Positions 34,146 to 41,627 of a DNA stretch of 59,645 nucleotides are shown piece after piece (the stretch's first letter is position 1; every line of letters starts with the position of its first letter). The notes under the pieces are model-generated. The model searched no databases and had not been told where the DNA came from. It saw only the letters and a program-made list of their open reading frames with translations. The stretch comes from a virus. A program made the translations under genes and the position numbers. The stretch covers positions 1 to 59,645 of IMG/VR virus record IMGVR_UViG_3300032073_003021. One strand, written 5' to 3'.

Positions 34146-34437
34146 AATAGACTATAAGTTTAACGAAGGAGCTCTTATTCAAGAGCTCCAGGCGTATATC
34201 GACGAAACATATGGTGGTCATTATAGCAGAAACAAATTCCAATCAACGGAATTTATCAGTGATTGTGGGCATGGTATTGGATTCGCGATAGGAAATATAT
34301 TAAAGTATGCACAAAGGTATGGCAAAAAAGGTAGCACAGAGGACCATAGAAAGGACCTAATGAAGGTGTTGCATTATGCAATAATAGCGCTCAATGAGCA
34401 TGATAAAAGTACCACAAAGCATTATTTAGACGATTAA
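34132..34437 (+). CDS. DUF3310-family protein
   Basis: A 101-residue protein starting at TTG 34132 (strong GGAGGA upstream, inside the cobS end). The signature FISDCGHGIGFAIGNILKYA followed by RKDLMKVLHYA is that of the DUF3310 family, small helical phage proteins often placed near nucleotide metabolism genes; sometimes annotated as nucleotide kinase without evidence. Function unknown. Confidence 0.75.
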   Translation: MAKNKIDYKFNEGALIQELQAYIDETYGGHYSRNKFQSTEFISDCGHGIGFAIGNILKYAQRYGKKGSTEDHRKDLMKVLHYAIIALNEHDKSTTKHYLDD

Positions 34438-34442
34438 AAGTT

Positions 34443-34450
34443 TATAAATA
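34443..34450 (+). promoter_or_regulatory. Late promoter TATAAATA before 34482
   Basis: Exact TATAAATA (AGTTTATAAATAAGAG) just after the DUF3310 stop and 31 bases before the next ATG with AGGAG. Confidence 0.75.
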
Positions 34451-34481
34451 AGAGTATAGAAAGTTAATTTAGGAGAATTTA

Positions 34482-34856
34482 ATGGCATATTCTAAAATCA
34501 ATACATTTGTCCGACCAAGCACTGGTACAGCATGGACATCAGTTAAGGACCACGGCGAAGGTTCTGACTATTGGGATTGGAGAAGACAGTATCAGGCAGA
34601 CAATGGTATTAGTGTTTCTTTTGATTTATCATCAGATGAACTAACATTAACTGTCACAGAAACTTGCGCAGACGAGGCAACTTACGATGCGTTTAAGACA
34701 GCGGACTTATCTGATGGTAGATATAACGCATTAAGAGCTGATTTATCAGCAGCAATGGCATCGGCAGGAATAACTTTGGCGATAACCGAAAACAACGACG
34801 GTACAGTACAAACTTTAATGGAGGCGGCCTCAGTATCACCTGAGCTTACTGGTTAA
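34482..34856 (+). CDS. Putative late protein of unknown function
   Basis: A 124-residue protein (AYSKINTFVRPSTGTAWTS near the start) with acidic, Ser/Thr/Ala-rich composition and a beta-strand-like middle (GISVSFDLSSDELTLTVTE). It is preceded by its own late promoter, which makes a virion role likely, although it sits among replication genes. No family recognised. Confidence 0.65.
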   Translation: MAYSKINTFVRPSTGTAWTSVKDHGEGSDYWDWRRQYQADNGISVSFDLSSDELTLTVTETCADEATYDAFKTADLSDGRYNALRADLSAAMASAGITLAITENNDGTVQTLMEAASVSPELTG

Positions 34857-34873
34857 AACGGTACTCTTACCAC

Positions 34874-34902
34874 TTGATTTTTAGTATGAAAGGTCCTATA
34901 AT
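34874..34902 (+). promoter_or_regulatory. Sigma70-type promoter before gp45
   Basis: TTGATT (34874-34879), 17 bp, TATAAT (34897-34902). It lies 25 bases before the clamp ATG and follows the late gene at 34482. Confidence 0.8.
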
Positions 34903-34927
34903 AGTAGGATAATATTTGGAGTATATT

Positions 34928-35581
34928 ATGAAATTATCGAAAAACACAATTGAAGTTCTAAAGAACTTTGCAACTATCAACACGAACATTCTAGTTCGTG
35001 AAGGTAGTTTACTTTCAACAATTAGTACAGGTAAAAATATTTTTGCACGTGCAGAGATTGAGGAAAGTTTCCCACAAGAATTTGCAGTCTATGATTTAAA
35101 TAGCCTGCTATCTTTACTAACAGTCATAGAAGATCCTGACGTAGTATTCGAGGAAGAAAGACTCCTCGTGTCTAAAGGTTCATCTAGATTTGAATATTAC
35201 TTTGCAGATCCTAACATCATTGTTAGCGCTCCTGATAAGTCAATTGAAGTAGACAACTTCTTCGAGTTTGAACTTACAAAGGATAACGTTGAAATGATTC
35301 TTAAGGCTGCGGGTATTACAGGCGCACCTATGTTATCTATTAAAGGTGACGGTGAGAACATTAGAGTAGAAGTAGGAGATCCCAATACACCTAAGTCCAA
35401 CGCATATAGAACAGACATCATACAATCAGACGTAACGTTTGATGCGAGACTGGCTATTGAGAACTTTAAGGTTATTGCAGACACTTACAAAGTAATCGTC
35501 TCTAAAAAGAAATTTATGTATCTTGAAAGTAAAGCTGGTCGTAAGTATTGGTTAGCACTTGAAAGATCCTCAGATATATAG
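34928..35581 (+). CDS. 45: Sliding clamp gp45
   Basis: ATG 34928 with Shine-Dalgarno TTGGAG gives 217 residues (T4 gp45 228). The opening KLSKNTIEVLKNFATINTNI and the middle segment FAVYDLNSLLSLL match the T4 clamp. The trimeric ring tethers the polymerase to DNA and, in T4, also activates late transcription by binding gp55 and gp33. First gene of the gp45-gp44-gp62-regA replication block. Confidence 0.95.
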   Translation: MKLSKNTIEVLKNFATINTNILVREGSLLSTISTGKNIFARAEIEESFPQEFAVYDLNSLLSLLTVIEDPDVVFEEERLLVSKGSSRFEYYFADPNIIVSAPDKSIEVDNFFEFELTKDNVEMILKAAGITGAPMLSIKGDGENIRVEVGDPNTPKSNAYRTDIIQSDVTFDARLAIENFKVIADTYKVIVSKKKFMYLESKAGRKYWLALERSSDI

Positions 35582-35589
35582 GAGTAACT

Positions 35590-35769
35590 ATGGACGAGAG
35601 TAAATTAGAAGTAACAATCCGAGAAGCGACTAACGGCTGGATTGTTGAAATTAATCTGGATGGTGAGACAGTAGAATATATTTTCACTAGACCCAACCCA
35701 GCAATTAATTTAGTTAGAAAAGTAATGAAGGGAGAATTAGATCCTTTCGCATCAGGGGAGGATGAATAA
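35590..35769 (+). CDS. Small conserved phage protein
   Basis: A 59-residue protein with Shine-Dalgarno AGGAG, eight bases after the clamp gene. It contains LEVTIREATNGWIVEINLDG and then EYIFTRPNPAINLVRKVM, a compact alpha-beta arrangement. The stop overlaps the peroxiredoxin start (TAATG). No motif gives a function. Confidence 0.65.
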   Translation: MDESKLEVTIREATNGWIVEINLDGETVEYIFTRPNPAINLVRKVMKGELDPFASGEDE

Positions 35770-36380
35770 TGGGAGAGCATGTATTTACAGAAACTGCTAC
35801 AATCGCAGAAACAATCCCACCATTCAAACTAATCAAGCAGGTTAAAACAACTTCAGGCGTATCTAAATTTGTAGACATGGACAACGATGTTCTGTTTACA
35901 GGTAAAAGAGTAATTCTATTTGGATTGCCTGGTGCATTTACACCTACTTGTTCTAGTAAACAACTACCAGGATTTGAATCCCAATATCACTTGTTTAGAA
36001 ACTTGGGTATTGATGACATCTATTGTATTAGTGTCAACGATACTTTCGTAATGAACGAGTGGGCACAGGATCAAGGATTGGTAAATGTAAAACTTATCCC
36101 AGATGGTAGCGCCCAACTTACAATTAAACTTGGCATGGATGTTCGTAAGGACAATCTACAGTTTGGTGTTAGAAGTTGGAGATATGCTGCAATCTATGAT
36201 GATGGCAAACTCGTACAGAGTTTTATTGAAGAAGGGTTTGGTGATAACTTCGAGGACGATCCTTATGTTGTTAGCACACCCGGAAATGTGATGGAATGGA
36301 TTAGAAATAATCCTTTTGAAGGGAAAGATATTAAACTTGATATCTCAGATTCGACAGATATTAAGGAAGATATTTCCTAA
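35769..36380 (+). CDS. Peroxiredoxin (Prx5-like)
   Basis: A 203-residue protein with the peroxidatic motif FGLPGAFTPTCSSKQLPGFE, where the Cys follows PT as in the Prx5/AhpE-type family, and VNDTFVMNEWAQDQGL. It reduces peroxides with thiols from thioredoxin or glutaredoxin; the phage glutaredoxin at 26719 could be a partner. Unusually placed inside the clamp/clamp-loader block. About 25 extra residues at the C-terminus. Confidence 0.9.
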   Translation: MGEHVFTETATIAETIPPFKLIKQVKTTSGVSKFVDMDNDVLFTGKRVILFGLPGAFTPTCSSKQLPGFESQYHLFRNLGIDDIYCISVNDTFVMNEWAQDQGLVNVKLIPDGSAQLTIKLGMDVRKDNLQFGVRSWRYAAIYDDGKLVQSFIEEGFGDNFEDDPYVVSTPGNVMEWIRNNPFEGKDIKLDISDSTDIKEDIS

Positions 36381-36393
36381 AACCTTTTTCTGT

Positions 36394-36431
36394 GACAAAA
36401 TTTTTTACGATATTTTGGAGCAAAAAAAGTT
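36394..36431 (+). repeat. 38-bp intergenic repeat, copy 1
   Basis: The 38-base segment starting GACAAAATTTTTTACG and ending GCAAAAAAAGTT is identical to 52706-52743. It lies in the gap before gp44. A TTGGAG in its centre could serve as a -35 element (18 bp to TATATT here), but this is weak. Confidence 0.8.
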
Positions 36432-36460
36432 GGTTAATTATATTATGAATAGGAGTGAGT

Positions 36461-37399
36461 ATGGAACCAGCACAATTCTTATGGGTTGAAAAATATAGAC
36501 CCAAGCGTATAGACGATTGTATCCTTCCTGAGGATGTTAAAAAACAATTTAAACAGTTTATAGCTAAAAAGGAAGCCCCTAACTTATTACTAGCAGGTAC
36601 TGCTGGCACAGGTAAGACAACGCTCGCGCGTGCTCTCTGTGAGGAGTTAGGGTGTGACTATATAGTAATCAATGGTAGTGATGAAGGTCGTCAGATCGAC
36701 ACTCTCAGGACCAAGATCAAGCAGTTTGCATCAGCAGTTTCATTTGAGGGTGCTACAAAGGTAGTTATACTAGACGAGGCGGACTATATGAACCGCGATA
36801 GTGTACAACCTGCACTTAGGGCGTTCATAGAGACGTTCTCAGAGAACTGTAGATTCATCTTTACTTGTAACTATGCTAATAGACTTATAGAGCCCTTACA
36901 TAGTAGAACAACTGTCATAGACTTTAAGATAGCCCCTAAGGACCGTCCTAAGATGGCTAAATTGTTTATGGAACGTATGGCATACATCCTAAATAATGAG
37001 GGTGTGGACTACAATGAGAAGGTCCTAGCAGAGCTATTGATGAAATACTTTCCTGACTATCGTAGGGTTATCAATGAACTCCAGAGATACTCTGTGGCAG
37101 GTTCTATTGATGAGGGTATACTAAGTAACTTCCAGGAAATTAACTCTAAGAACCTAATAGAGAGCCTTAGAGAGAAGGATTGGAAGAAGATGAGGCAATG
37201 GGTTGTCAACAATGTAGACACAGATCCTCAAGGGTTATTTAGACAAATATACGACACATTATTGCCTGAGGTTAAAGGTATTCCACACTTGGTACTCCTC
37301 ATAGCAGACTATCAATACAAAGCGGCATTCGTAGCAGATCAAGAGATCAATATTACTGCATGCTTAACTGAGATTATGGCTAATGTGGAGTTCACATGA
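36461..37399 (+). CDS. 44: Clamp loader large subunit gp44
   Basis: ATG 36461 (AGGAG upstream) is preferred over GTG 36455. A 312-residue AAA+ ATPase (T4 gp44 319): WVEKYRPKRIDDCILP, Walker A GTAGTGKT (46-53), Walker B DEAD (105-108) and sensor FTCNYANRLIEPLHSR. With gp62 it opens gp45 and places it on primed DNA. The gp62 start overlaps its stop. Confidence 0.97.
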   Translation: MEPAQFLWVEKYRPKRIDDCILPEDVKKQFKQFIAKKEAPNLLLAGTAGTGKTTLARALCEELGCDYIVINGSDEGRQIDTLRTKIKQFASAVSFEGATKVVILDEADYMNRDSVQPALRAFIETFSENCRFIFTCNYANRLIEPLHSRTTVIDFKIAPKDRPKMAKLFMERMAYILNNEGVDYNEKVLAELLMKYFPDYRRVINELQRYSVAGSIDEGILSNFQEINSKNLIESLREKDWKKMRQWVVNNVDTDPQGLFRQIYDTLLPEVKGIPHLVLLIADYQYKAAFVADQEINITACLTEIMANVEFT

Positions 37400-37857
37400 G
37401 CGACGGTATACTAGAAGGGTTCGGAGACCCTATTGAGGATATAAACGAAGAGGACTTTCAACAGAAAATTAAAAAGATCTCTCCGTTTGATTTTGCCAAC
37501 AGCATAAACTTTACAAAAGAAAACCTAATCGTAGATGAGAGGACAGAAAAAGAATATAATCCTTTCATTGTAAACCGTGCAATGGGATTTGGTAAAGACA
37601 CAGTTATAGCTGGTAACGAAATGAATTCTCGTCCACATCTAGATAACAAAATGCAATATGATTTTCTCCGTGAGGTTGTGAGGAAATCTAAACGCTATAA
37701 TAAGTGGCTAAAAACTGAAGAAGAGAACATTGAAGCAGTACAAAAGTTCTTCGGATACTCTTTTATTAAGGCAAAGGAAGCTTTATCTATACTAACTGAA
37801 ACAGATCTTGATCGGATTAAACTGTACCAAACCACTTCAAAAGGTGGAAAGGTATAA
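37396..37857 (+). CDS. 62: Clamp loader small subunit gp62
   Basis: A 153-residue protein (T4 gp62 187). Position between gp44 and regA, NPFIVNRAMGFGKD and QYDFLREVVRKSKRYNKWLK identify it; the C-terminal AVQKFFGYSFIKAKEAL matches marine T4-like gp62. It holds the four gp44 subunits together. ATGA overlap with gp44. Confidence 0.9.
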   Translation: MSDGILEGFGDPIEDINEEDFQQKIKKISPFDFANSINFTKENLIVDERTEKEYNPFIVNRAMGFGKDTVIAGNEMNSRPHLDNKMQYDFLREVVRKSKRYNKWLKTEEENIEAVQKFFGYSFIKAKEALSILTETDLDRIKLYQTTSKGGKV

Positions 37858-37860
37858 ATA
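37853..37860 (+). promoter_or_regulatory. Possible late promoter before regA
   Basis: Exact TATAAATA (GGTATAAATAGTTC) overlapping the gp62 stop and 31 bases before the regA ATG. Late expression of regA would be somewhat unexpected, so the box may be fortuitous. Confidence 0.45.
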
Positions 37861-37891
37861 GTTCAGTAATTATTAACAGGCTATAATTGAA

Positions 37892-38311
37892 ATGAATGAT
37901 CAAGAGAATTTCTTTAATATTGACTTTCCAGGTTATGCACCCATCGAAGTCTCATTAAAAGACCCCGAAGACTTTTTAAAAGTTAGGGAAACTTTGTCTC
38001 GAATAGGAGTAGCGTCTAAAAAAGAAAAAGTTCTTTATCAATCATGCCACATCTTACACAAGAAAGGACGTTACTTTATCGTACACTTCAAAGAACTATT
38101 TGCTTTGGATGGTAAAGAGGCAGATTTCTTAGAGAATGATTTGCAACGTAGAAACACGGTAGCAAAACTCTTGTCGGATTGGGGACTGATTGATGTTAAG
38201 GAAGAACTAGGAGAACAGGCGCCACTCAGTCAGATAAAAATAATATCTTTTAAAGAGAAAGGTGAATGGAATCTAATTCCTAAATATAACATTGGAAAGA
38301 AGACAAAATAA
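37892..38311 (+). CDS. regA: Translational repressor RegA
   Basis: A 139-residue protein (T4 RegA 122) with EVSLKDPEDFLKVRETLSRI, KKEKVLYQSCHILHKKGRYF, IVHFKELFALDG and SFKEKGEWNLIPKYNIG, nearly co-linear with T4 RegA. It binds the start regions of early mRNAs, including gp44/gp45, and blocks their translation. The N-terminus carries about 15 extra residues. Confidence 0.96.
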   Translation: MNDQENFFNIDFPGYAPIEVSLKDPEDFLKVRETLSRIGVASKKEKVLYQSCHILHKKGRYFIVHFKELFALDGKEADFLENDLQRRNTVAKLLSDWGLIDVKEELGEQAPLSQIKIISFKEKGEWNLIPKYNIGKKTK

Positions 38312-39611
38312 AGACTTAGAATACCTAGAACTTATTAAAACAACACAGGATGCAGTTGGTCCTGGGTTTTGTGTCCTCAAATGGTATCATCAAGAAATGC
38401 ACTTAGCAGAGGGCATGAACCATTCATGTTATCATTGTCCTCAGCATAAAATACCTTTAGGATCTGATTTACATAACACACCTTTCAAAGTAGAACAACG
38501 AGCGAGAATGTTAAATGGTGAAAGGCCAGAAGAATGTTCGTATTGTTGGAGTGCAGAGGATTTAGGTTTAATAAGTGATAGGCAAACATTAGCAGCACAA
38601 TTTTTCCAAGATGCCAAAAATGTGGTAGAAACTGCTGTACGGGCAGGACTAGAATACGTTTATCCGAGATACTTAGAAATATCTTTTACAAATAAATGTC
38701 AAATGTCTTGCAGTTATTGTACTCCTGCTAAGTCTAGTATGTGGCAAAAGGAAATAGATAAGTTTGGAGAATATGATTTAGAACATGGACCTTCTAAAGC
38801 ACAATACAATAGCAGAGATGATATTATTCCTACAGAAAGTAATCCTTATATTACAAAGTTTTGGAAATGGTTCCCACAAGCATACAATCATTTGTTCGTA
38901 TTAAGAGTTACAGGTGGCGAACCGTTATTAGATAAGAACACATATAAACTGCTGGAGTACGTCAAAGAACACCCGAGAGAAAGGTTAGGATTCCACGTTA
39001 ATTCAAACTTAATGGTTACAGAAAAACGTGTGCAGAGGTACATAGATCTAGTCAAAGATAAAAGTAATAATAAGACTTATGTAAGTATAGATAATTGGGG
39101 TAAACGTGCAGAGTGGATTAGAAATGGTTTGGAAATGAGACACTTCGAGAACAATTTACATAAGATATTAGATGCAGGAATGAATGTGGGGCTAATGATT
39201 ACATACTGCTTATTATCTATACCACACTTCGAGGACTTTATAACTAGAATAGCATACTTAAAAAGAAGATATCCAGGACAAGTAACTATTGATACACCAC
39301 ATATGGTACAACCAGAACACCTAACGGCGATGATTGCTGATGATTATACAATAAATAGTATGTTAGGCCAATTAGACTATATGAAGAATTTTATTGGTGG
39401 CGATATGTTTAGTATAGGAGAATATAAAAAGTTTGAACGAACAGTAAATTGGATTGCCAATAATAGATTCACCGGCGAGGAACTTAAACTACACAGAAAA
39501 GACTTTGCTAAATTTGTAACTGAACATGATAAAAGGAGAGGCACTAATTTTTTAGAAGCTTTTCCTGAATTGAGAGATTTTTATGAGAGCGCACGTTCAC
39601 AGGATATTTAA
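38292..39611 (+). CDS. Twitch-type radical SAM protein
   Basis: A 439-residue protein from a TTG overlapping the regA end. Radical-SAM cysteines NKCQMSCSYC (C136, C140, C143) bind the 4Fe-4S cluster, and RVTGGEPLLDK is the SAM-binding motif. Additional cysteine pairs upstream (SCYHCP, ECSYCW) could bind an auxiliary cluster, as in twitch-domain proteins. This family is frequent in marine phages; substrate unknown. The next gene, a 2OG oxygenase, overlaps it by 29 bases, so they may act in the same pathway. Confidence 0.85.
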   Translation: MERRQNKDLEYLELIKTTQDAVGPGFCVLKWYHQEMHLAEGMNHSCYHCPQHKIPLGSDLHNTPFKVEQRARMLNGERPEECSYCWSAEDLGLISDRQTLAAQFFQDAKNVVETAVRAGLEYVYPRYLEISFTNKCQMSCSYCTPAKSSMWQKEIDKFGEYDLEHGPSKAQYNSRDDIIPTESNPYITKFWKWFPQAYNHLFVLRVTGGEPLLDKNTYKLLEYVKEHPRERLGFHVNSNLMVTEKRVQRYIDLVKDKSNNKTYVSIDNWGKRAEWIRNGLEMRHFENNLHKILDAGMNVGLMITYCLLSIPHFEDFITRIAYLKRRYPGQVTIDTPHMVQPEHLTAMIADDYTINSMLGQLDYMKNFIGGDMFSIGEYKKFERTVNWIANNRFTGEELKLHRKDFAKFVTEHDKRRGTNFLEAFPELRDFYESARSQDI

Positions 39612-40263
39612 TCCAACCTTAGTAGAAATATATGACTTTATGAGTCGAGAAGAATGTGAGGAAATTGTTAGAGATATAAAACAATTTGGTACATTAAAAG
39701 ACGCTGAGGTAGTAGCAAAAAATCCTGAAACAGGATTAGATGATTATTCAACATTATCAGACCACAGAACTAATAGTAATTGTTTTCTTCCATATAAAGA
39801 TAGTCACATGGCTAGAGAGTTTTTAAAGAGAGCAAGTTTGGTTTGTCAACTACATTGGAGTCAGGCAGAAAATATACAAGCAGTTCACTACAATGTCGGA
39901 GAGGAATATAAAGCACATCACGATGCGTTCCCACCTGAAAGTACAAGACTAGAAGGGCCAAGTAAAAACGCATCTGGCAATCGGGTAGCAACTGTTCTAT
40001 TATATCTAAACGATGTAGAAGAAGGTGGCAGCACATCATTTCCAGAATGTAGAAAAACAATTATGCCAGAAATAGGTAAAGCAGTCGTGTTTAGTAATAC
40101 ATATATAGGAACACAGGTTAGAGACCCACAATCATTACATTCAGCAGACCCCGTTATAAAGGGAGAAAAGTGGGCAGTTAATTTATGGTTTAGGAATAGA
40201 GAGGAAACTAACCTAAACTATCAGGAATGGTTAAAAGAAAGACATAAAGAACTTGAAAATTAA
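39583..40263 (+). CDS. Prolyl-4-hydroxylase-like 2OG-Fe(II) oxygenase
   Basis: A 226-residue protein with the iron and cosubstrate residues: YKAHHDAFP (H112, D114), SLHSADPVIKGEKWAVNLW (H186, K194), and HRTNSNCFLPY and VLLYLNDVEEGGSTSFPE typical of the family. It hydroxylates an amino acid side chain, probably proline, using 2-oxoglutarate and O2. Overlaps the radical SAM gene. Common in marine T4-like phages; target unknown. Confidence 0.9.
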   Translation: MRAHVHRIFNPTLVEIYDFMSREECEEIVRDIKQFGTLKDAEVVAKNPETGLDDYSTLSDHRTNSNCFLPYKDSHMAREFLKRASLVCQLHWSQAENIQAVHYNVGEEYKAHHDAFPPESTRLEGPSKNASGNRVATVLLYLNDVEEGGSTSFPECRKTIMPEIGKAVVFSNTYIGTQVRDPQSLHSADPVIKGEKWAVNLWFRNREETNLNYQEWLKERHKELEN

Positions 40264-40306
40264 GGAAAAAGTATTATATATAGTATATAGGTGCCGAGAA
40301 TGGGCC

Positions 40307-40312
40307 TATAAT
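40307..40312 (+). promoter_or_regulatory. Weak promoter candidate before hsp20
   Basis: A TATAAT in GGGCCTATAATAAATC, 30 bases before the hsp20 ATG (Shine-Dalgarno AGGAGG). The sequence 17 bp upstream (TATATA) is not a good -35 box, so activation by a phage factor or a chance match is possible. Confidence 0.4.
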
Positions 40313-40341
40313 AAATCTTTGCTAAATTATAGGAGGAATAT

Positions 40342-40755
40342 ATGACAATTTACGAAGAAACTTTTGGACGTTTTAGTCCGTTCACAGTTGGATTTGATAG
40401 ACTATTTCAACAACTACAAGCACAGTCTGTTACTAACCAACAAAACTATCCACCCTACAACATTGTAAAATTAGATGACGAACATTTCGTTATTGAACTT
40501 GCTGTTGCTGGGTTTGATAAAAAAGATGTTACCATTCAAATAGAAAAGAATGTTTTATCTATTGAAGGTAGCAATGAAGATTCTGAGAAGGAGTTCGTAC
40601 ATAAAGGACTTGCTTCTAGATCTTTTCAAAGACATTTTACATTAGCAGAAGATGTAGAAGTCAAAAGTGGCAAACTGGAAAATGGTATTTTAAAGGTAGA
40701 GCTTGAAAGAGTTATTCCTGAGGAAGACAAACCAGTTAAAATTAAAATTACATAA
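40342..40755 (+). CDS. hsp20: Small heat shock protein (Hsp20/IbpA family)
   Basis: A 137-residue protein: FSPFTVGFDRLFQQLQ (start), alpha-crystallin domain NIVKLDDEHFVIELAVAGF to ENGILKVELERVIPEE and the C-terminal PVKIKIT (IxI-type anchor). It prevents aggregation of unfolding proteins. Hsp20 is one of the commonest extra genes of marine T4-like phages and may aid virion assembly or host fitness. Confidence 0.95.
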   Translation: MTIYEETFGRFSPFTVGFDRLFQQLQAQSVTNQQNYPPYNIVKLDDEHFVIELAVAGFDKKDVTIQIEKNVLSIEGSNEDSEKEFVHKGLASRSFQRHFTLAEDVEVKSGKLENGILKVELERVIPEEDKPVKIKIT

Positions 40756-40779
40756 TTAATAAAAGCGAGAGGAGCAACA

Positions 40780-41139
40780 ATGTCAAACATTAGAATTATA
40801 AAACTTACTTCTGGAGAGGACATCATTGGTGATGTTAAAGAACAGGAAATTGATGGTAATAATATGATTGTAATTGAAAAGCCAGCAGTTATATTAATGA
40901 TGCCTAAAACAGATGGTCAAGGTGAAGAAGAATTCGGTGTTGGACTAGCTCCTTACGCCCCTTTTGCAAAAGGATATGCAGTTCCTATTTTTGCCAATCA
41001 TGTGGTATCATTATATGAACCTGAAATTCAATTACTAAATGCTTACAATCAACGATTTGGATCTGGATTAGTTCAACCTGACTTTATAAATAAAAAGGTA
41101 TTAAAAGAAGTAAAAGAAGGAAAATTAATTAAAACATAA
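40780..41139 (+). CDS. Sm/Hfq-like phage protein, copy 2
   Basis: A 119-residue protein (SNIRIIKLTSGEDIIGDVKE) related to the gene at 16462: the first strands, a central hydrophobic stretch (NNMIVIEKPAVILMMP) and the helical tail correspond. Shine-Dalgarno GAGAGGAG. Such proteins are often annotated as Hfq- or LSM-like; RNA binding is not proven. Stop overlaps the nuclease start (TAATG). Confidence 0.65.
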   Translation: MSNIRIIKLTSGEDIIGDVKEQEIDGNNMIVIEKPAVILMMPKTDGQGEEEFGVGLAPYAPFAKGYAVPIFANHVVSLYEPEIQLLNAYNQRFGSGLVQPDFINKKVLKEVKEGKLIKT

Positions 41140-41567
41140 TGTACGAATATAGATGTAAAATTGTAAAGGTAGTAGATGGAGACACAGTAGATGTGGATAT
41201 CGACTTGGGTTTCGGTGTATGGCTCAAAAAGCAGAGAGTTAGATTATACGGGATCGACACACCGGAAAGTAGAACCCGTGATCTCGTCGAGAAAAAGTTC
41301 GGACTCATGGCGAAGGAATACCTCAAAGAATTGCTTGGAGATGGAGCTATACTCAAAACGAGGCTCGATGGAAAAGGAAAATATGGTAGGATCCTCGGTG
41401 AGTTTTTAGTGAATCCTTGGGACGAGACCAAACAGGTGACGCCCGCGCTCACTTATAGCGTTAATGATTTATTGGTAGAAAATCATCATGCTGTTCCCTA
41501 TTTTGGGAAATCCAAAGAAGAAATCGCAGACTTACATATAAGAAATCGAACCTTTTTCGACAAATAA
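41139..41567 (+). CDS. Staphylococcal-nuclease-type thermonuclease
   Basis: A 142-residue protein: CKIVKVVDGDTVDVDIDLG (metal Asp), RVRLYGIDTPESRT (catalytic Arg and Glu), and KGKYGRILGEF with the second Arg. It cleaves DNA or RNA with Ca2+. No signal peptide, so it acts in the host cytoplasm, probably on host nucleic acid. Codon use in the middle of the gene (more GTC, CTC, CGT) is less AT-rich than in most neighbours. Confidence 0.92.
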   Translation: MYEYRCKIVKVVDGDTVDVDIDLGFGVWLKKQRVRLYGIDTPESRTRDLVEKKFGLMAKEYLKELLGDGAILKTRLDGKGKYGRILGEFLVNPWDETKQVTPALTYSVNDLLVENHHAVPYFGKSKEEIADLHIRNRTFFDK

Positions 41568-41570
41568 TAC

Positions 41571-41599
41571 TTGACTTTAGGTTCGTAAGATCCTATAAT
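41571..41599 (+). promoter_or_regulatory. Sigma70-type promoter before gp43
   Basis: TTGACT (41571-41576), 17 bp, TATAAT (41594-41599), 28 bases before the polymerase ATG. The spacer GGTTCGTAAGATCC resembles that of the promoter at 51983. Confidence 0.9.
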
Positions 41600-41627
41600 G
41601 TATAATAATTAGAATGGTGTTTATATT

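Noticed and set aside
41085-41092. TATAAATA inside the Sm-like gene before the thermonuclease
   Set aside because: Spacing to 41139 would be possible, but it lies in AT-rich coding sequence and late expression of a nuclease is unlikely; not strong enough to list.
41180-41460. Less AT-rich codon patch in the thermonuclease as a sign of recent transfer
   Set aside because: Similar patches occur in core genes (parts of gp47, gp46 and the CobS-like gene), so it is not distinctive.
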